A stretch of DNA of 64,000 bases from CAVYUC01 sp963771595. Lineage in GTDB: Bacteria > Bacteroidota > Bacteroidia > Bacteroidales > Prolixibacteraceae. Shown one piece after another: positions 1 through 8,581 of this stretch. A program made the position numbers and the translations under genes. The stretch lies in contig CAVYUC010000018.1 in NCBI GenBank assembly GCA_963771595.1, positions 62,001 to 126,000 of the forward strand, read 5' to 3'. Within the stretch, counting starts at the first letter, position 1. Each line of letters starts with the position of its first letter. The notes below the pieces were generated by a model. It did not search any database. It worked only from the letters and a program-made list of their open reading frames with translations, and had not been told where the DNA came from.

Positions 1-182
1 AGTTTGGTGCTGCGGCTCGAAGTTCCCTTGGCAAAATCCAATTGTTCCAGTAAAAGGGTTTTATACCCACGTGATGCGGCATCTACTGCACATCCCAAAC
101 CCGTTGCACCACCGCCTATAATAATAATGTCCCATTCAACATTGTTTTTCTGAATCTTACTGATAATTAATTCTCTGTCCAT
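1..182 (-). CDS. glpD: Glycerol-3-phosphate dehydrogenase, N-terminal part (runs off the window)
   Basis: The reverse strand from 182 encodes MDRELIISK followed by a Rossmann FAD-binding signature (DIIIIGGGATGLGCAVDAAS, about residues 18-37) and then LLLEQLDFAKGTSSRSTK, the hallmark start of aerobic GlpD-type glycerol-3-phosphate dehydrogenases, which oxidise glycerol-3-phosphate to dihydroxyacetone phosphate at the membrane. Only about 60 residues are present; the rest lies beyond base 1. It sits 81 bases downstream of the glycerol kinase gene on the same strand, which fits a glycerol-use operon where GlpK makes its substrate. Motif and context agree, so the call is firm even though the gene is partial. 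Confidence 0.88.
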   Translation of the reverse strand, partial: MDRELIISKIQKNNVEWDIIIIGGGATGLGCAVDAASRGYKTLLLEQLDFAKGTSSRSTK

Positions 183-263
183 AATTAAGGTTTTAGTTCA
201 TCTTTGCAAATTAATAAGGTTGCTGACAGGTAGCTATTTATGCCTTGAAATACATCATTTGTA

Positions 264-1760
264 TCATGCTTTAACATACCAGTTTTTACTTCGTTCAACA
301 GCCTTTTTCCAGTTGGCAATTACTTTTTTAAACTGGCCGGTATCTGCAGCGGGTTCAAAGGTTTTATCGATTTGCCATTGTTTTTTTATCTCACTGATGT
401 TTTGCCAGAATCCGGTAGCCAGCCCGGCAAGATATGCCGCTCCGAGTGCAGTTGTTTCAGTTACCTTTGGCCTGACCACTTTTTTACCAATAGCATCGGC
501 CTGTATTTGCATCAGCAGGTTATTTACCACCGCGCCGCCATCCACCCGCAACTCTTCCACTTCAATTCCCGAATCACGGACCATTGTTTCGATTACTTCC
601 ATTGAGCGAAAAACGATGGCTTCGAGTGCTGCCCGTGCTATATGCGCTTTATTTGTTCCGCGGCTTAACCCAATTATAGCTCCGGTGGCGTATTGATCCC
701 AGTGTGGAGCACCCAGTCCCACAAAACCCTGTACAAAAGAAACCCCGCCACTGTCTTTCACCTGTCCGGCCAGTTCTTCAATTTCCGCCGAAGTTTTAAT
801 AATTCCCAGCTGATCACGAAGCCACTGCACCACTGCTCCGGCAATAAATATGCTGCCCTCGATGGCATAGGTTACTTTTCCGTCGATTTGCCAGGCAATT
901 GTGGAGAGCAGTTTATGTTTTGAAATGATGGGTTTACTGCCGGTATTCATCACTACAAAACAACCGGTTCCGTATGTGTTTTTCACCATGCCTTCTTCAA
1001 TGCACATTTGCCCGAACAATGCTGCCTGCTGGTCGCCGGCCATTCCTGCAACCTGAATTTTTTCTCCAAAGTATTCCGGATCGGTTTCGCAATACACTTC
1101 ACTTGACGATTTTACTTCCGGCAATATCGATACTGGAATATCCAGAACATTCAGTAATTCTTCGTCCCATTTCAGGGTTTGAATATTAAAAACCAACGTG
1201 CGGCTGGCGTTGGTAACATCTGTAATATGGGTTTTGCCACCGGTTAGATTCCAGATGAGCCAAGTATCCACTGTTCCAAAAGCCAGTTTTCCGTTTTCTG
1301 CCAGTTCCCGGGCGCCGTCAACATTGTCCAGTATCCACTTTATTTTGGTTCCTGAAAAATATGCATCGATAACCAGGCCTGTTTTTTCGGCAAAAATTTT
1401 TTCGAGGTTTTGCTTTTTTAAATCATCGCAAATTCCGGAAGTGCGTCTGTCCTGCCAAACAATAGCATTGTAAACAGGTTCGCCGGTATCGCGGTTCCAT
1501 AGGACAGTGGTTTCCCGCTGGTTGGTAATACCTATTCCTGAAATTTCTTCTGCAGAAATACCCTGTTTATTCATCACTTCGCGGGCCACCTTCAACTGTG
1601 TTTCCCAAATATCAGCCGGACGATGTTCCACCCAACCGGCCTGCGGATAAATCTGCTCAAATTCCTGCTGGGCAATGTTTACAATTTCGCCGGAATGATT
1701 AAAGAGTATAGCACGATTACTGGTTGTCCCGGAATCGAGTGAAAGGATATATTTTTTCAT
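264..1760 (-). CDS. glpK: Glycerol kinase
   Basis: A 498-residue FGGY-family sugar kinase, the normal length for GlpK. It transfers phosphate from ATP to glycerol in the cytoplasm. The N-terminal phosphate loop (LSLDSGTTSNRAILF, residues 6-20), the glycerol-binding region with TNQRETTVLW (near residue 80) and VWQDRRT, the substrate segment containing GMAGDQQAALFGQ, and the C-terminal ATP site (GGAVVNNLLMQIQAD and TETTALGAAYLAG) are all present in order. It precedes glpD on the same strand. No frame break is seen. No regulator is encoded nearby. Confidence 0.96.
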   Translation of the reverse strand: MKKYILSLDSGTTSNRAILFNHSGEIVNIAQQEFEQIYPQAGWVEHRPADIWETQLKVAREVMNKQGISAEEISGIGITNQRETTVLWNRDTGEPVYNAIVWQDRRTSGICDDLKKQNLEKIFAEKTGLVIDAYFSGTKIKWILDNVDGARELAENGKLAFGTVDTWLIWNLTGGKTHITDVTNASRTLVFNIQTLKWDEELLNVLDIPVSILPEVKSSSEVYCETDPEYFGEKIQVAGMAGDQQAALFGQMCIEEGMVKNTYGTGCFVVMNTGSKPIISKHKLLSTIAWQIDGKVTYAIEGSIFIAGAVVQWLRDQLGIIKTSAEIEELAGQVKDSGGVSFVQGFVGLGAPHWDQYATGAIIGLSRGTNKAHIARAALEAIVFRSMEVIETMVRDSGIEVEELRVDGGAVVNNLLMQIQADAIGKKVVRPKVTETTALGAAYLAGLATGFWQNISEIKKQWQIDKTFEPAADTGQFKKVIANWKKAVERSKNWYVKA

Positions 1761-2048
1761 AAGTTCAATTTATCTGATTTTGAAGATTGAATCTTTCAGT
1801 ATTTGAAAATACAATAATAATTTCGATTAGTAGAATAGTTTTAAAACATCTAAGCCATTTTTTCACTTATTGGTTAGTTTCCAGAAAAAATAACTTATTG
1901 ATTATTACTTAAATATCCATAAAAAACCACTCTTGTCATTTAATCCGGATTACTCTTAAATAATTCCTGTCTCCGAAGTATTTTTATATACTGTCTTTTT
2001 TCAATAATGCTCCGATTAATGGTATTGGAAGAAGTACAGTTCAATATT

Positions 2049-2564
2049 TTATATTTTTTTGAATGGATGTTTGCTAACCATCAAATAAAAAAGGGAAAGG
2101 GTTATAAATAGATACAAAAAAGGAGGAAGAAAAGAGATGGTAAATACGGACAAAGCAATAAGTCCACCTGCTACAGTGATGGGGAGCCCTACATAATGAT
2201 TCATAAATTCATTCGCATTATATCTTGCAAGACGAAACGCTCCCCCAATGATAAAAAGAAATGAAATTGCCAATCCTGTATAATTAAATTGATTTAAAAC
2301 TAACAGATAAATTAAAATTCCAGGAGCAACACCAAATGAGATAAGGTCGGAGTTAGAATCAAAGTATTTTCCAAATCTTGATGTTATGTTAAGTTTGCGG
2401 GCAACTTTACCATCAACAAAATCAAAAAAAGTGGCTATACATATCAATAAAGCACTAACATAAAATTTACCCCGCAGGGAATTTAATATAGCAGACAAAC
2501 CCAAAATCATGCTTATCAGAGTCAGTATATTTGCTATTTGTTTTTTTAAAAAATTAATTATCAT
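2049..2564 (-). CDS. pssA: CDP-diacylglycerol-serine O-phosphatidyltransferase-like protein
   Basis: A 171-residue membrane protein of the CDP-alcohol phosphatidyltransferase family. The family signature DG-x2-AR-x8-G-x3-D-x3-D is complete (DGKVARKLNITSRFGKYFDS continuing to a final D, about residues 51-74). The following SFGVAP segment and the GAFRLARYN segment (about residues 110-118) are typical of phosphatidylserine synthases rather than phosphatidylglycerophosphate synthases. The product would exchange CMP of CDP-diacylglycerol for serine in the inner membrane. At 171 residues it is shorter than most PssA proteins. It is transcribed away from plsC and shares the AT-rich composition of the accessory locus to its right, so it may be a second, pathway-specific copy; the substrate alcohol cannot be proven from sequence. 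Confidence 0.78.
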   Translation of the reverse strand: MIINFLKKQIANILTLISMILGLSAILNSLRGKFYVSALLICIATFFDFVDGKVARKLNITSRFGKYFDSNSDLISFGVAPGILIYLLVLNQFNYTGLAISFLFIIGGAFRLARYNANEFMNHYVGLPITVAGGLIALSVFTISFLPPFLYLFITLSLFYLMVSKHPFKKI

Positions 2565-2895
2565 TGTTTTTCCCGATAATACTTGATTTGGAATTTAGAA
2601 AATGTAAATTTTTAGAAAATGTTATGAGCTATTATCTTACTGCAACTTATGAATTCATTTTGTATTTTTAAAATATCTTTTTTTATAAACTTTCTAAATT
2701 ACAATAAATCAATATCAAAAATCATAAACCATTCAATTTTTTTGTAATTTGTAAGTGTTCTTTTGCTACTCTTATCCGAGAAGAAAGTTTTTATTGAACC
2801 TGGAATAGAGACTCTTTAAAACAAAGTTTAGAAAACGAAAATTATTTTTAATACTTCAAATTTTATTTGCTGGAGAACAAAAATAATTCAATGTT
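2565..2895. other. AT-rich divergent intergenic region
   Basis: This 331-base gap separates the divergent pssA-like and plsC-like genes and must hold both promoters. It is strongly AT-rich with several A and T runs. I find no exact TAnnTTTG element in the expected place for either gene, no convincing hairpin terminator and no small reading frame worth calling. Confidence 0.5.
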
Positions 2896-3627
2896 ATGTA
2901 CAAATCTTTGGTTGTTCTTTATCGATGGGTTCTTTCATTAAGTATAATGCTAATAACTGGGACAATTTGTCTTTTTGTTGTTTTTATTAGTTTTGGGTAT
3001 TTAAGAAACTTTTGCGTCAGATATGTATTTAGTTATACTTCGCGCATTTTGCTCCGTATTTCCGGCTATACTTATAAATTACCTCCAGTAAATAAATTTC
3101 CGAAGTACCAGGTTTTATATATAATCAATCATAATTCATTTCTTGATATATTTGTACTTACTGCAATCGGGTTACCTAATCTAAGGTTTATTCTGTCAGA
3201 ATCAACTTTCAAATATGTCCCCATGGTAATTGCCGCCAAAGCAGTTGGGACACGATACATCCCTCAGAAAAAACATGATGAAAGGAGATTGAGATTCTTT
3301 ATCAGAACAACTGAATTTTTAAAAAGAACAAGATATTCTATTATAGCGTCAGCAGAAGGTGTACATTACCATACACACAACATTCACCCGTTTAATAAGG
3401 GTATATTTCATATGGCAATGGAAGCAAAAATTCCAATTGTGCCTTTATTCATTTATATACCAAAAGAAATTAATCCTTTTGAAGGTTCATATTCAAAAAC
3501 AGGAGAAATTAACTTACTAATCATGGATGAAATCGATAATTCTGATTGGAAACTGGAAACGATTTGGGAAGAAATTGCCAAAGTCAGACAAGTTTATGTA
3601 GATAAGTTTAACGAGTTAAATAATTAA
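2896..3627 (+). CDS. 1-acyl-glycerol-3-phosphate acyltransferase-like protein (PlsC family), 3' end altered by IS insertion
   Basis: A 243-residue protein with an N-terminal hydrophobic segment (residues 5-35) and a PlsC-type acyltransferase domain. The catalytic HX4D box is visible as NHNSFLDIF (near residue 78), and the second box is ASAEGVHYH, a variant of the usual EGTRS. Such enzymes acylate lysophosphatidate or related acceptors at the inner membrane. The stop codon lies inside the left end of the insertion sequence at 3624. Without the element the frame would continue four codons further (T-N-I-T) to a stop at 5345-5347, five bases before the start of the next gene, so the gene originally sat tightly upstream of the HMG-CoA-reductase-like gene. 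Substrate is unknown; other acyltransferases of the superfamily are possible. Confidence 0.78.
   Translation: MYKSLVVLYRWVLSLSIMLITGTICLFVVFISFGYLRNFCVRYVFSYTSRILLRISGYTYKLPPVNKFPKYQVLYIINHNSFLDIFVLTAIGLPNLRFILSESTFKYVPMVIAAKAVGTRYIPQKKHDERRLRFFIRTTEFLKRTRYSIIASAEGVHYHTHNIHPFNKGIFHMAMEAKIPIVPLFIYIPKEINPFEGSYSKTGEINLLIMDEIDNSDWKLETIWEEIAKVRQVYVDKFNELNN
3616..3623. repeat. Target-site duplication, left copy
   Basis: TTAAATAA directly before the left inverted repeat, repeated exactly at 5324-5331 after the right inverted repeat. Removing the element and one copy restores the open frame of the upstream acyltransferase gene. Confidence 0.88.
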
Positions 3628-3705
3628 AGTTTCCCACGTCGGGAAGTATTGATTTATATGAGAATTGAAATTTAATAAGTAGTGGTAAAATAGAATTTAA
3701 ATTAC

Positions 3706-3713
3706 TATATTTG
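3706..3713 (+). promoter_or_regulatory. Putative -7 element of the transposase promoter
   Basis: TATATTTG matches the Bacteroidota -7 consensus TAnnTTTG exactly and lies 46 bases before the transposase start codon, inside the element. I see no clear -33 TTG at the usual spacing, so this is a consensus match only. Confidence 0.4.
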
Positions 3714-3759
3714 AGTTAGTTACACATCAAAAAGCAATTTATTCACAAGACCACTACTT

Positions 3760-5235
3760 ATGGGATCAAAAATAGCATTTTTAAGCGAATTAGAGAGCGT
3801 TCTTTGCAATGATGAAAAAACCAACGAGGGGATACTCCATTTTTTTTCGGCTTTCAGGATTGGTCGGTTTTTAGGCTCCTTCAATTCTTTGAAAAGCAAG
3901 GGGTACGACGTTTCTGTACTTTTGCTTTCACTTCTGATCTTCAGATTACGCAGCGAAAGTATTTGCAGGATGCAAAACCGGTGCAAAAATTTTCTTGAAA
4001 GCATTGATGACAATACCTTTTATCGTTTGATGAACAACCAGTGGATGGACTGGCGTAAATTGCTGCTGAGTTTTGCCAAACAGTTTGCTTTGCAGGTAAA
4101 GGCCAAGGGTGATTCTCTTTCGAAAACAACTTGTTTTGTTTTGGACGATACGGACATTGAAAAAACGGGCAAAACAGTCGAGTTTATCGGCAGGGTTTTT
4201 AACCATGTGACCAAGCTTTACCCGTTAGGTTTTAAAATGCTTCTGCTTGGCTTCTGGGACGGAAAGACACTGATTGCAACCGACTTTTCGTTCCACAGGG
4301 AGAAAGGGCAAAAGGGGACTTACGGTTTATCAAAGAAAGAGTTGAAATCGCAGTTCCGAAAAAAGCGTGACAGCAAATCGCCCGGGCAAAAAAGGGCACT
4401 GGAACTGGATATGAAAAAAGGTGAAGTTGCTGTTTCGATGCTCCGGCGGGCTGTAAAGAATGGGTTTATCGCCAGTTATGTTTTGATGGACAGTTGGTTT
4501 GTGAACGATTACATGATCAAAAGTGTCCGCGCCATCAAAAAAGGGGCCATGCATTTACTGGGGATGTGCAAAATTGACAGGCGGAAATACCTGGTTGGTA
4601 ACAAGGAATTGAACGCCCATCAGTTGATCACCAAAAACCAGCGGAAGAATAGCAAGTATTCCAGAAAATACAAGTCAACCTACATCCCCATCGTGGTTGA
4701 TTACAAAGGTGAAAAAGTCCGGCTCTTCTTCATACGATACAATAATGCAAAGAACTGGACATTGCTGTTGACAACCGATTTGACCCTGTCTTTTGCACGG
4801 GCGATTGAACTGTATCAAATCCGTTGGACAATTGAAGTCTTGTTCAAGGAATGCAAGCAGTACCTGCGTTTGGGTGCAAGCCAGAACACTGATTTCGATG
4901 GACAAATTGCAGATGCAACAATCATCTTGGCAACCCATACGATATTGTCGCTGCAAAAGCGGTTCAGTTCTTATGAAACCATGGGAGAACTGTTCAGGGA
5001 AACACAGCAGCATCTGCTCGAACTAACATTGTGGGAACGGCTGATTAAGGTATTCTTTAAAATGTTGGTACAAATGGCTGCGATACTAGACATTGATATT
5101 GAAGCATTAATAGAAAAACTAATGCAAAGTGATCAAACAAGCAGACAACTAGTGGTAATTCTCAGGGCACTGGATGAATTTGATGATAATGATCAAAATA
5201 ACAACAAAACTGTTATCTGTCAGGCAGTAGCTTGA
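3760..5235 (+). CDS. IS4-family transposase
   Basis: A 491-residue DDE transposase that would catalyse cut-and-paste movement of the surrounding element. The first catalytic aspartate lies in VLDDTDIEKTG (residues 128-138), the second in VLMDSWFVND (near residue 245), and the catalytic glutamate in the IS4-type Y-x2-R-x3-E-x6-K motif (Y352, R355, E359, K366). An N-terminal helical region precedes the catalytic core. Length and motif spacing are normal for IS4 relatives, there is no frame break, and the gene fills most of the element, so it is probably functional. Whether it belongs to the IS4 group proper or a neighbouring family such as IS1380 needs an ISfinder comparison. Confidence 0.92.
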   Translation: MGSKIAFLSELESVLCNDEKTNEGILHFFSAFRIGRFLGSFNSLKSKGYDVSVLLLSLLIFRLRSESICRMQNRCKNFLESIDDNTFYRLMNNQWMDWRKLLLSFAKQFALQVKAKGDSLSKTTCFVLDDTDIEKTGKTVEFIGRVFNHVTKLYPLGFKMLLLGFWDGKTLIATDFSFHREKGQKGTYGLSKKELKSQFRKKRDSKSPGQKRALELDMKKGEVAVSMLRRAVKNGFIASYVLMDSWFVNDYMIKSVRAIKKGAMHLLGMCKIDRRKYLVGNKELNAHQLITKNQRKNSKYSRKYKSTYIPIVVDYKGEKVRLFFIRYNNAKNWTLLLTTDLTLSFARAIELYQIRWTIEVLFKECKQYLRLGASQNTDFDGQIADATIILATHTILSLQKRFSSYETMGELFRETQQHLLELTLWERLIKVFFKMLVQMAAILDIDIEALIEKLMQSDQTSRQLVVILRALDEFDDNDQNNNKTVICQAVA

Positions 5236-5323
5236 TAACATGATAATTAGAAGCAAAATGAACGGATGATTATGAAATTTAACAAGCCCAATTATAGGGC
5301 TTTATATATGAGGGAAACTTTAA

Positions 5324-5331
5324 TTAAATAA
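5324..5331. repeat. Target-site duplication, right copy
   Basis: TTAAATAA directly after the right inverted repeat; exact match of 3616-3623. Confidence 0.88.
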
Positions 5332-5349
5332 CACCAATATCACCTAATT

Positions 5350-5931
5350 ATGATAGTCCCTAAAAAGCTAAACTACAATTATGCTCCTGGTCGGGGATTA
5401 ATGAATCAAACCGCTCATAAACTTCGATTGGATTTTTTCAGATCACTTGCAGAAAATGCTGAAAGTATTATTTCAACTGAAATTTCGTTGGAGGAGGTTC
5501 AAAACAATATAGAAAGTTTTGTTGGCACCACCAAAATTCCTATGGGGCTTGCAGGGCCATTGTTATTTAGTACTGCAAAAGATAAAACAGAATGGATTTA
5601 CACCGGCATTTGTACCACTGAAGGTGCGCTGGTTAATATTCCGCAACGCGATATTTTCGAGTTTCTGGCGTTTACATTTGACACAAATTTTAAACGAGAA
5701 CAACTAAAATATTTCCTTAAAATGCATTTTGATTTAGTTAGGGAAATTAATGGAGATTCATATAGCTGGAAATTTTACATTGACGATTTTATCATTTCAG
5801 GATACGAATTCCTTATAACAAGAGCGACCTTTTATCTGGCAGGAAATACATTATTGAATTACTCATTTATTAAGAGGGTTTTCATTTGTGCGAATAATAT
5901 CATCAAAGAGGCAAAAGGATTTTATGAATAA
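5350..5931 (+). CDS. HMG-CoA reductase-like protein, short and lacking the NAD(P)-site motif
   Basis: A 193-residue protein that follows HMG-CoA reductase in its first half: ESFVGTTKIPMGLAGPL (residues 55-71) matches the substrate-region ENxIG...P.G.AGPL, and CTTEGALV (88-95) matches the catalytic-glutamate motif. About 25 residues that normally follow (the NRGCKA / GGATT region) are missing; the protein then resumes with FEF, KYFLKMHFDLVREI and YIDDFIISGYEFLITRATFYLAGN, which can be laid over the stretch leading into the small domain. There the invariant GDAMGMN motif is replaced by AGNTLLN, and the C-terminal third with the catalytic histidine is absent. It is therefore unlikely to reduce HMG-CoA; it may be a divergent binding domain, an enzyme of another reaction, or a decaying gene. 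Before the insertion of the IS element it lay five bases after the acyltransferase stop. Confidence 0.62.
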   Translation: MIVPKKLNYNYAPGRGLMNQTAHKLRLDFFRSLAENAESIISTEISLEEVQNNIESFVGTTKIPMGLAGPLLFSTAKDKTEWIYTGICTTEGALVNIPQRDIFEFLAFTFDTNFKREQLKYFLKMHFDLVREINGDSYSWKFYIDDFIISGYEFLITRATFYLAGNTLLNYSFIKRVFICANNIIKEAKGFYE

Positions 5932-6035
5932 ATCCAGAACAGATATTTATTTAATTATTATTCCTGATTTAATTGGGAATTTAGCTCATATAATTATCGT
6001 AAAAATTGATTTACTCCGAGGGTTTATTTTTTGCA

Positions 6036-6146
6036 ATGAAAACAATCTTTACTGAAATATTTTTGCTGCTTATTGTGTCATTTTTAGTGCACATTAGCAT
6101 TTCATCTTTGCTTGTAATTAATGAATTAAAAAAATCAATCGTGTAA
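6036..6146 (+). CDS. Small single-span membrane peptide, 36 residues
   Basis: A short frame starting MKTIFTEIFLLLIVSFLVHI and ending in NELKKSIV, with one hydrophobic segment (residues 8-28) and a basic C-terminus. Its stop codon overlaps the start codon of the next gene as TAATG, a classic arrangement for translational coupling. It fills most of the gap between the HMG-CoA-reductase-like gene and the phosphotransferase-like gene. I do not recognise a family. The coupling and hydrophobic composition support it as real; its short length and lack of a ribosome-binding site leave doubt. Confidence 0.5.
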   Translation: MKTIFTEIFLLLIVSFLVHISISSLLVINELKKSIV

Positions 6147-8581
6147 TGTTTCTTTTTCCTTTAACCGATATATTAATTGAACAGGATTTTGGAGGAAAAG
6201 CTTCCGGATTATCAAAATTAAATTTCTTCGGAATGAAGGTGCCATCCGGATTTGCCATCAATAAAAAAGCGCATGAATTATATCGGATTAAAAATGGATT
6301 CCCTTCCGAATTAAGAGTCGAGTTGGAAAAAATATTGTTAAACCTTACTGGATTTCAACTGATTGTTAGAAGCTCTGCCATTGGTGAAGACGCTGATGAT
6401 TATTCATTTGCAGGTCAGTTGGATTCATTTGTGGTTGACAACACTCTGGAATCTGTAATGAAAGGAATTACAAAATGCTGGCAAAGTATTAATAACACAA
6501 GGGTTAAGGCCTATCAAAATATTTCAGGTCATAAATTAAGTGAAATGGGTGTTATTATTCAGCAGTTTGTGGAAGCTGAATACGCGGGAGTACATTTCAC
6601 TCAATCGCCCAAAATTAAAAGTCAAACATATACTGAATATGTAAAAGGAGGAGCTGAACCCCTGGTATCGGGAAAAGTAACCCCTTTCTCCTTCTCTACT
6701 AATGGAAATTCAGAAATTCTGGAAAAAACAGAATTGCCATTTAATCATAAAACATTGATTAATGATGCTTTACATTTAAAAGAAAACTTTAAAAAGCATT
6801 TGGATATTGAATGGATTTACAAAAGTGGTGAGTTTTTATATGTTCAGGCACGGCCAATAAAAAAAGTTGCAAAAGAAAAAGTGTACTGGACCAACACAAA
6901 TCTGAACGAAAACTACCCAACTCCAATTTCTCCGCTGCTCTATTCCATTGCCCGGGACTCCTATTATCATTATTTCAAAAATCTTTCAAAAATTCTGCAG
7001 TTGGGCAAAGAGTCGATCAGAAATCTGGAGTATGATTTCAGCAATTCGGTTGGTGTATTTGGAAATATGATTTACTATAACATGACCAGCATCCATAATA
7101 TCATTGCTGCATCACCTTATAAAACATATTTTCAGGATGCTTTTAACAAGTTTGTCGGATATAAAACCAATGATGCTTCATCCAAGGAATTTAGTAAAAA
7201 GCAATCCATTTTCAGGTTGGGATTGAGATTACTATTCTTAAATATAACTCTTGGTTCTCATGTTCGGAAAATTGAAAATAAAGTAAATGATTACACTCAG
7301 AAGGTGGGTGAAGCAAAAAGCCTTAAAGACTTTTCATTGTGTTTCTATGAATTTTTGGACCTTCGGTTTTACCAATGGTATCATGCCAGTTTAGCCGATC
7401 TTTTCAGCATGATTCATTACAAATTATTGGGAAGTTTTACAAAACGAATTTATGGCAAAGATCATGTTGGCGTTCATAACAATTTAATTCAGGCGATTCC
7501 AGATCTAATAAGCAATAAACCGTTACAGGCTTCATGGCAAATAATAAACAAAATAAAAAAAATCCCGGGTGGCGGGGAAATATTTCTGAAAGATGATTCA
7601 ACTTCGTTGTTGGCGCTAATCTCTGCCTCGAATGAATGGAAGCATGTTATTTGCTTAATTGATGAATATTTGCGAAAGTGGGGATTCCGGTGTTCGGGGG
7701 AATTAATGTTTAATACCGAAAATTATTGCGAATCACCACAAAAGTTTATCGAACTGTTGCAATCGTATTTAAAATTTGGTCAGGAAGATCCGGATATTAC
7801 CATATCAAAAATGGATATCAAAAGACGACAGGTATTAAAAAATTCCATCAAAAAAATATTTCAAAAAAGAAACCTGCTTTTCCCAATGGCTATAATAGAA
7901 TCTGTTGTTTTAATAATTCTTGGAAAGTTATGCAGGAATGCCATTTTAAACCGGGAAAGAGTTCGATATAAACAAGCGCAAATGTATTACAACTTCAAAA
8001 AAGTAGTATTCCAAATTGACATTGCGTTTGGTAACCAGGGAATTTTGGAAAATCAAAAAGACATACTGTTTTTGAGCTACAAAGAAATTGGCAGTTTACT
8101 TTCTTCTTCCGACACATTTTCCGAATCCTGGCGTGAAATTATTTCTATTCGAAAAAAAGCATTTGAAAAAGAATCTGCATTAAAATTCCCTGAAAGTTTT
8201 GAAACGATTTTTGGGAAACGCCTAAAAGGAGTTGAAGAATTTTTAATTGAAGCAAAAGAGGGTAATGAATTTAAAGGACTGGCAGCCAGCGGTGGAAAAA
8301 TAAAAGCAAGGGTTAAGATTCTTGAGTCGGTTATGGAAGTGGATAAAATTAAAGCAGGTGAAATATTGGTAACAAAACAAACTGATCCGGGATGGGCAAT
8401 GGTTTTTCCAATCATTGGCGGGCTGATTGTGGAGCGGGGCGGAGCACTTTCACACGGTGCAATAGTAGCGCGTGAATTTGGAATTCCTGCTGTTTTGGGA
8501 ATCGAAAATATTACGAAAATATTAAAGGATAACGATGAAGTAATTTTAGATGGAAACCTTGGCAAAATTCAAATATTATAG
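6146..8581 (+). CDS. Rifampin-phosphotransferase-like phosphohistidine enzyme (PEP-synthase N-terminal and swivelling His domains)
   Basis: An 811-residue protein. Residues 1-235 form the PPDK/PEP-synthase ATP-binding domain (GGKASGLSKL near residue 17, IVRSSAIGEDADDYSFAGQ near 75, and LYVQARPIKK near 235). The long middle part ends in RERVRYKQAQMYYNF and GILENQKDILFLSYKEI, as in the substrate domain of rifampin phosphotransferases. The last 90 residues are the swivelling phosphohistidine domain with GGALSHGAIVAREFGIPAV, catalytic histidine near residue 770. There is no PEP/pyruvate TIM barrel, so by analogy ATP would donate a phosphate through the histidine to a small molecule held by the middle domain. 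The substrate is unknown; context suggests a lipid or isoprenoid-type compound rather than an antibiotic. Its start overlaps the stop of the small peptide and its end overlaps the next gene by 32 bases. Confidence 0.8.
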   Translation: MFLFPLTDILIEQDFGGKASGLSKLNFFGMKVPSGFAINKKAHELYRIKNGFPSELRVELEKILLNLTGFQLIVRSSAIGEDADDYSFAGQLDSFVVDNTLESVMKGITKCWQSINNTRVKAYQNISGHKLSEMGVIIQQFVEAEYAGVHFTQSPKIKSQTYTEYVKGGAEPLVSGKVTPFSFSTNGNSEILEKTELPFNHKTLINDALHLKENFKKHLDIEWIYKSGEFLYVQARPIKKVAKEKVYWTNTNLNENYPTPISPLLYSIARDSYYHYFKNLSKILQLGKESIRNLEYDFSNSVGVFGNMIYYNMTSIHNIIAASPYKTYFQDAFNKFVGYKTNDASSKEFSKKQSIFRLGLRLLFLNITLGSHVRKIENKVNDYTQKVGEAKSLKDFSLCFYEFLDLRFYQWYHASLADLFSMIHYKLLGSFTKRIYGKDHVGVHNNLIQAIPDLISNKPLQASWQIINKIKKIPGGGEIFLKDDSTSLLALISASNEWKHVICLIDEYLRKWGFRCSGELMFNTENYCESPQKFIELLQSYLKFGQEDPDITISKMDIKRRQVLKNSIKKIFQKRNLLFPMAIIESVVLIILGKLCRNAILNRERVRYKQAQMYYNFKKVVFQIDIAFGNQGILENQKDILFLSYKEIGSLLSSSDTFSESWREIISIRKKAFEKESALKFPESFETIFGKRLKGVEEFLIEAKEGNEFKGLAASGGKIKARVKILESVMEVDKIKAGEILVTKQTDPGWAMVFPIIGGLIVERGGALSHGAIVAREFGIPAVLGIENITKILKDNDEVILDGNLGKIQIL

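Larger units (their letters stand above)
3624..5323 (+). mobile_element. Complete IS4-type insertion sequence (about 1700 bp)
   Basis: The element is bounded by perfect 12-bp inverted repeats, TTAAAGTTTCCC at 3624-3635 and its reverse complement at 5312-5323. It is flanked by an 8-bp direct duplication TTAAATAA at 3616-3623 and 5324-5331, the expected target-site duplication. It carries one intact transposase gene. Intact ends, intact transposase and a perfect duplication point to a recent insertion. It splits the accessory gene train between the acyltransferase and the HMG-CoA-reductase-like gene. Confidence 0.93.

Noticed and set aside
8077..8565. Reverse-strand 162-codon frame inside the phosphotransferase-like gene
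   Set aside because: It lies fully antisense to a gene with clear domain motifs and has the composition of a shadow frame.
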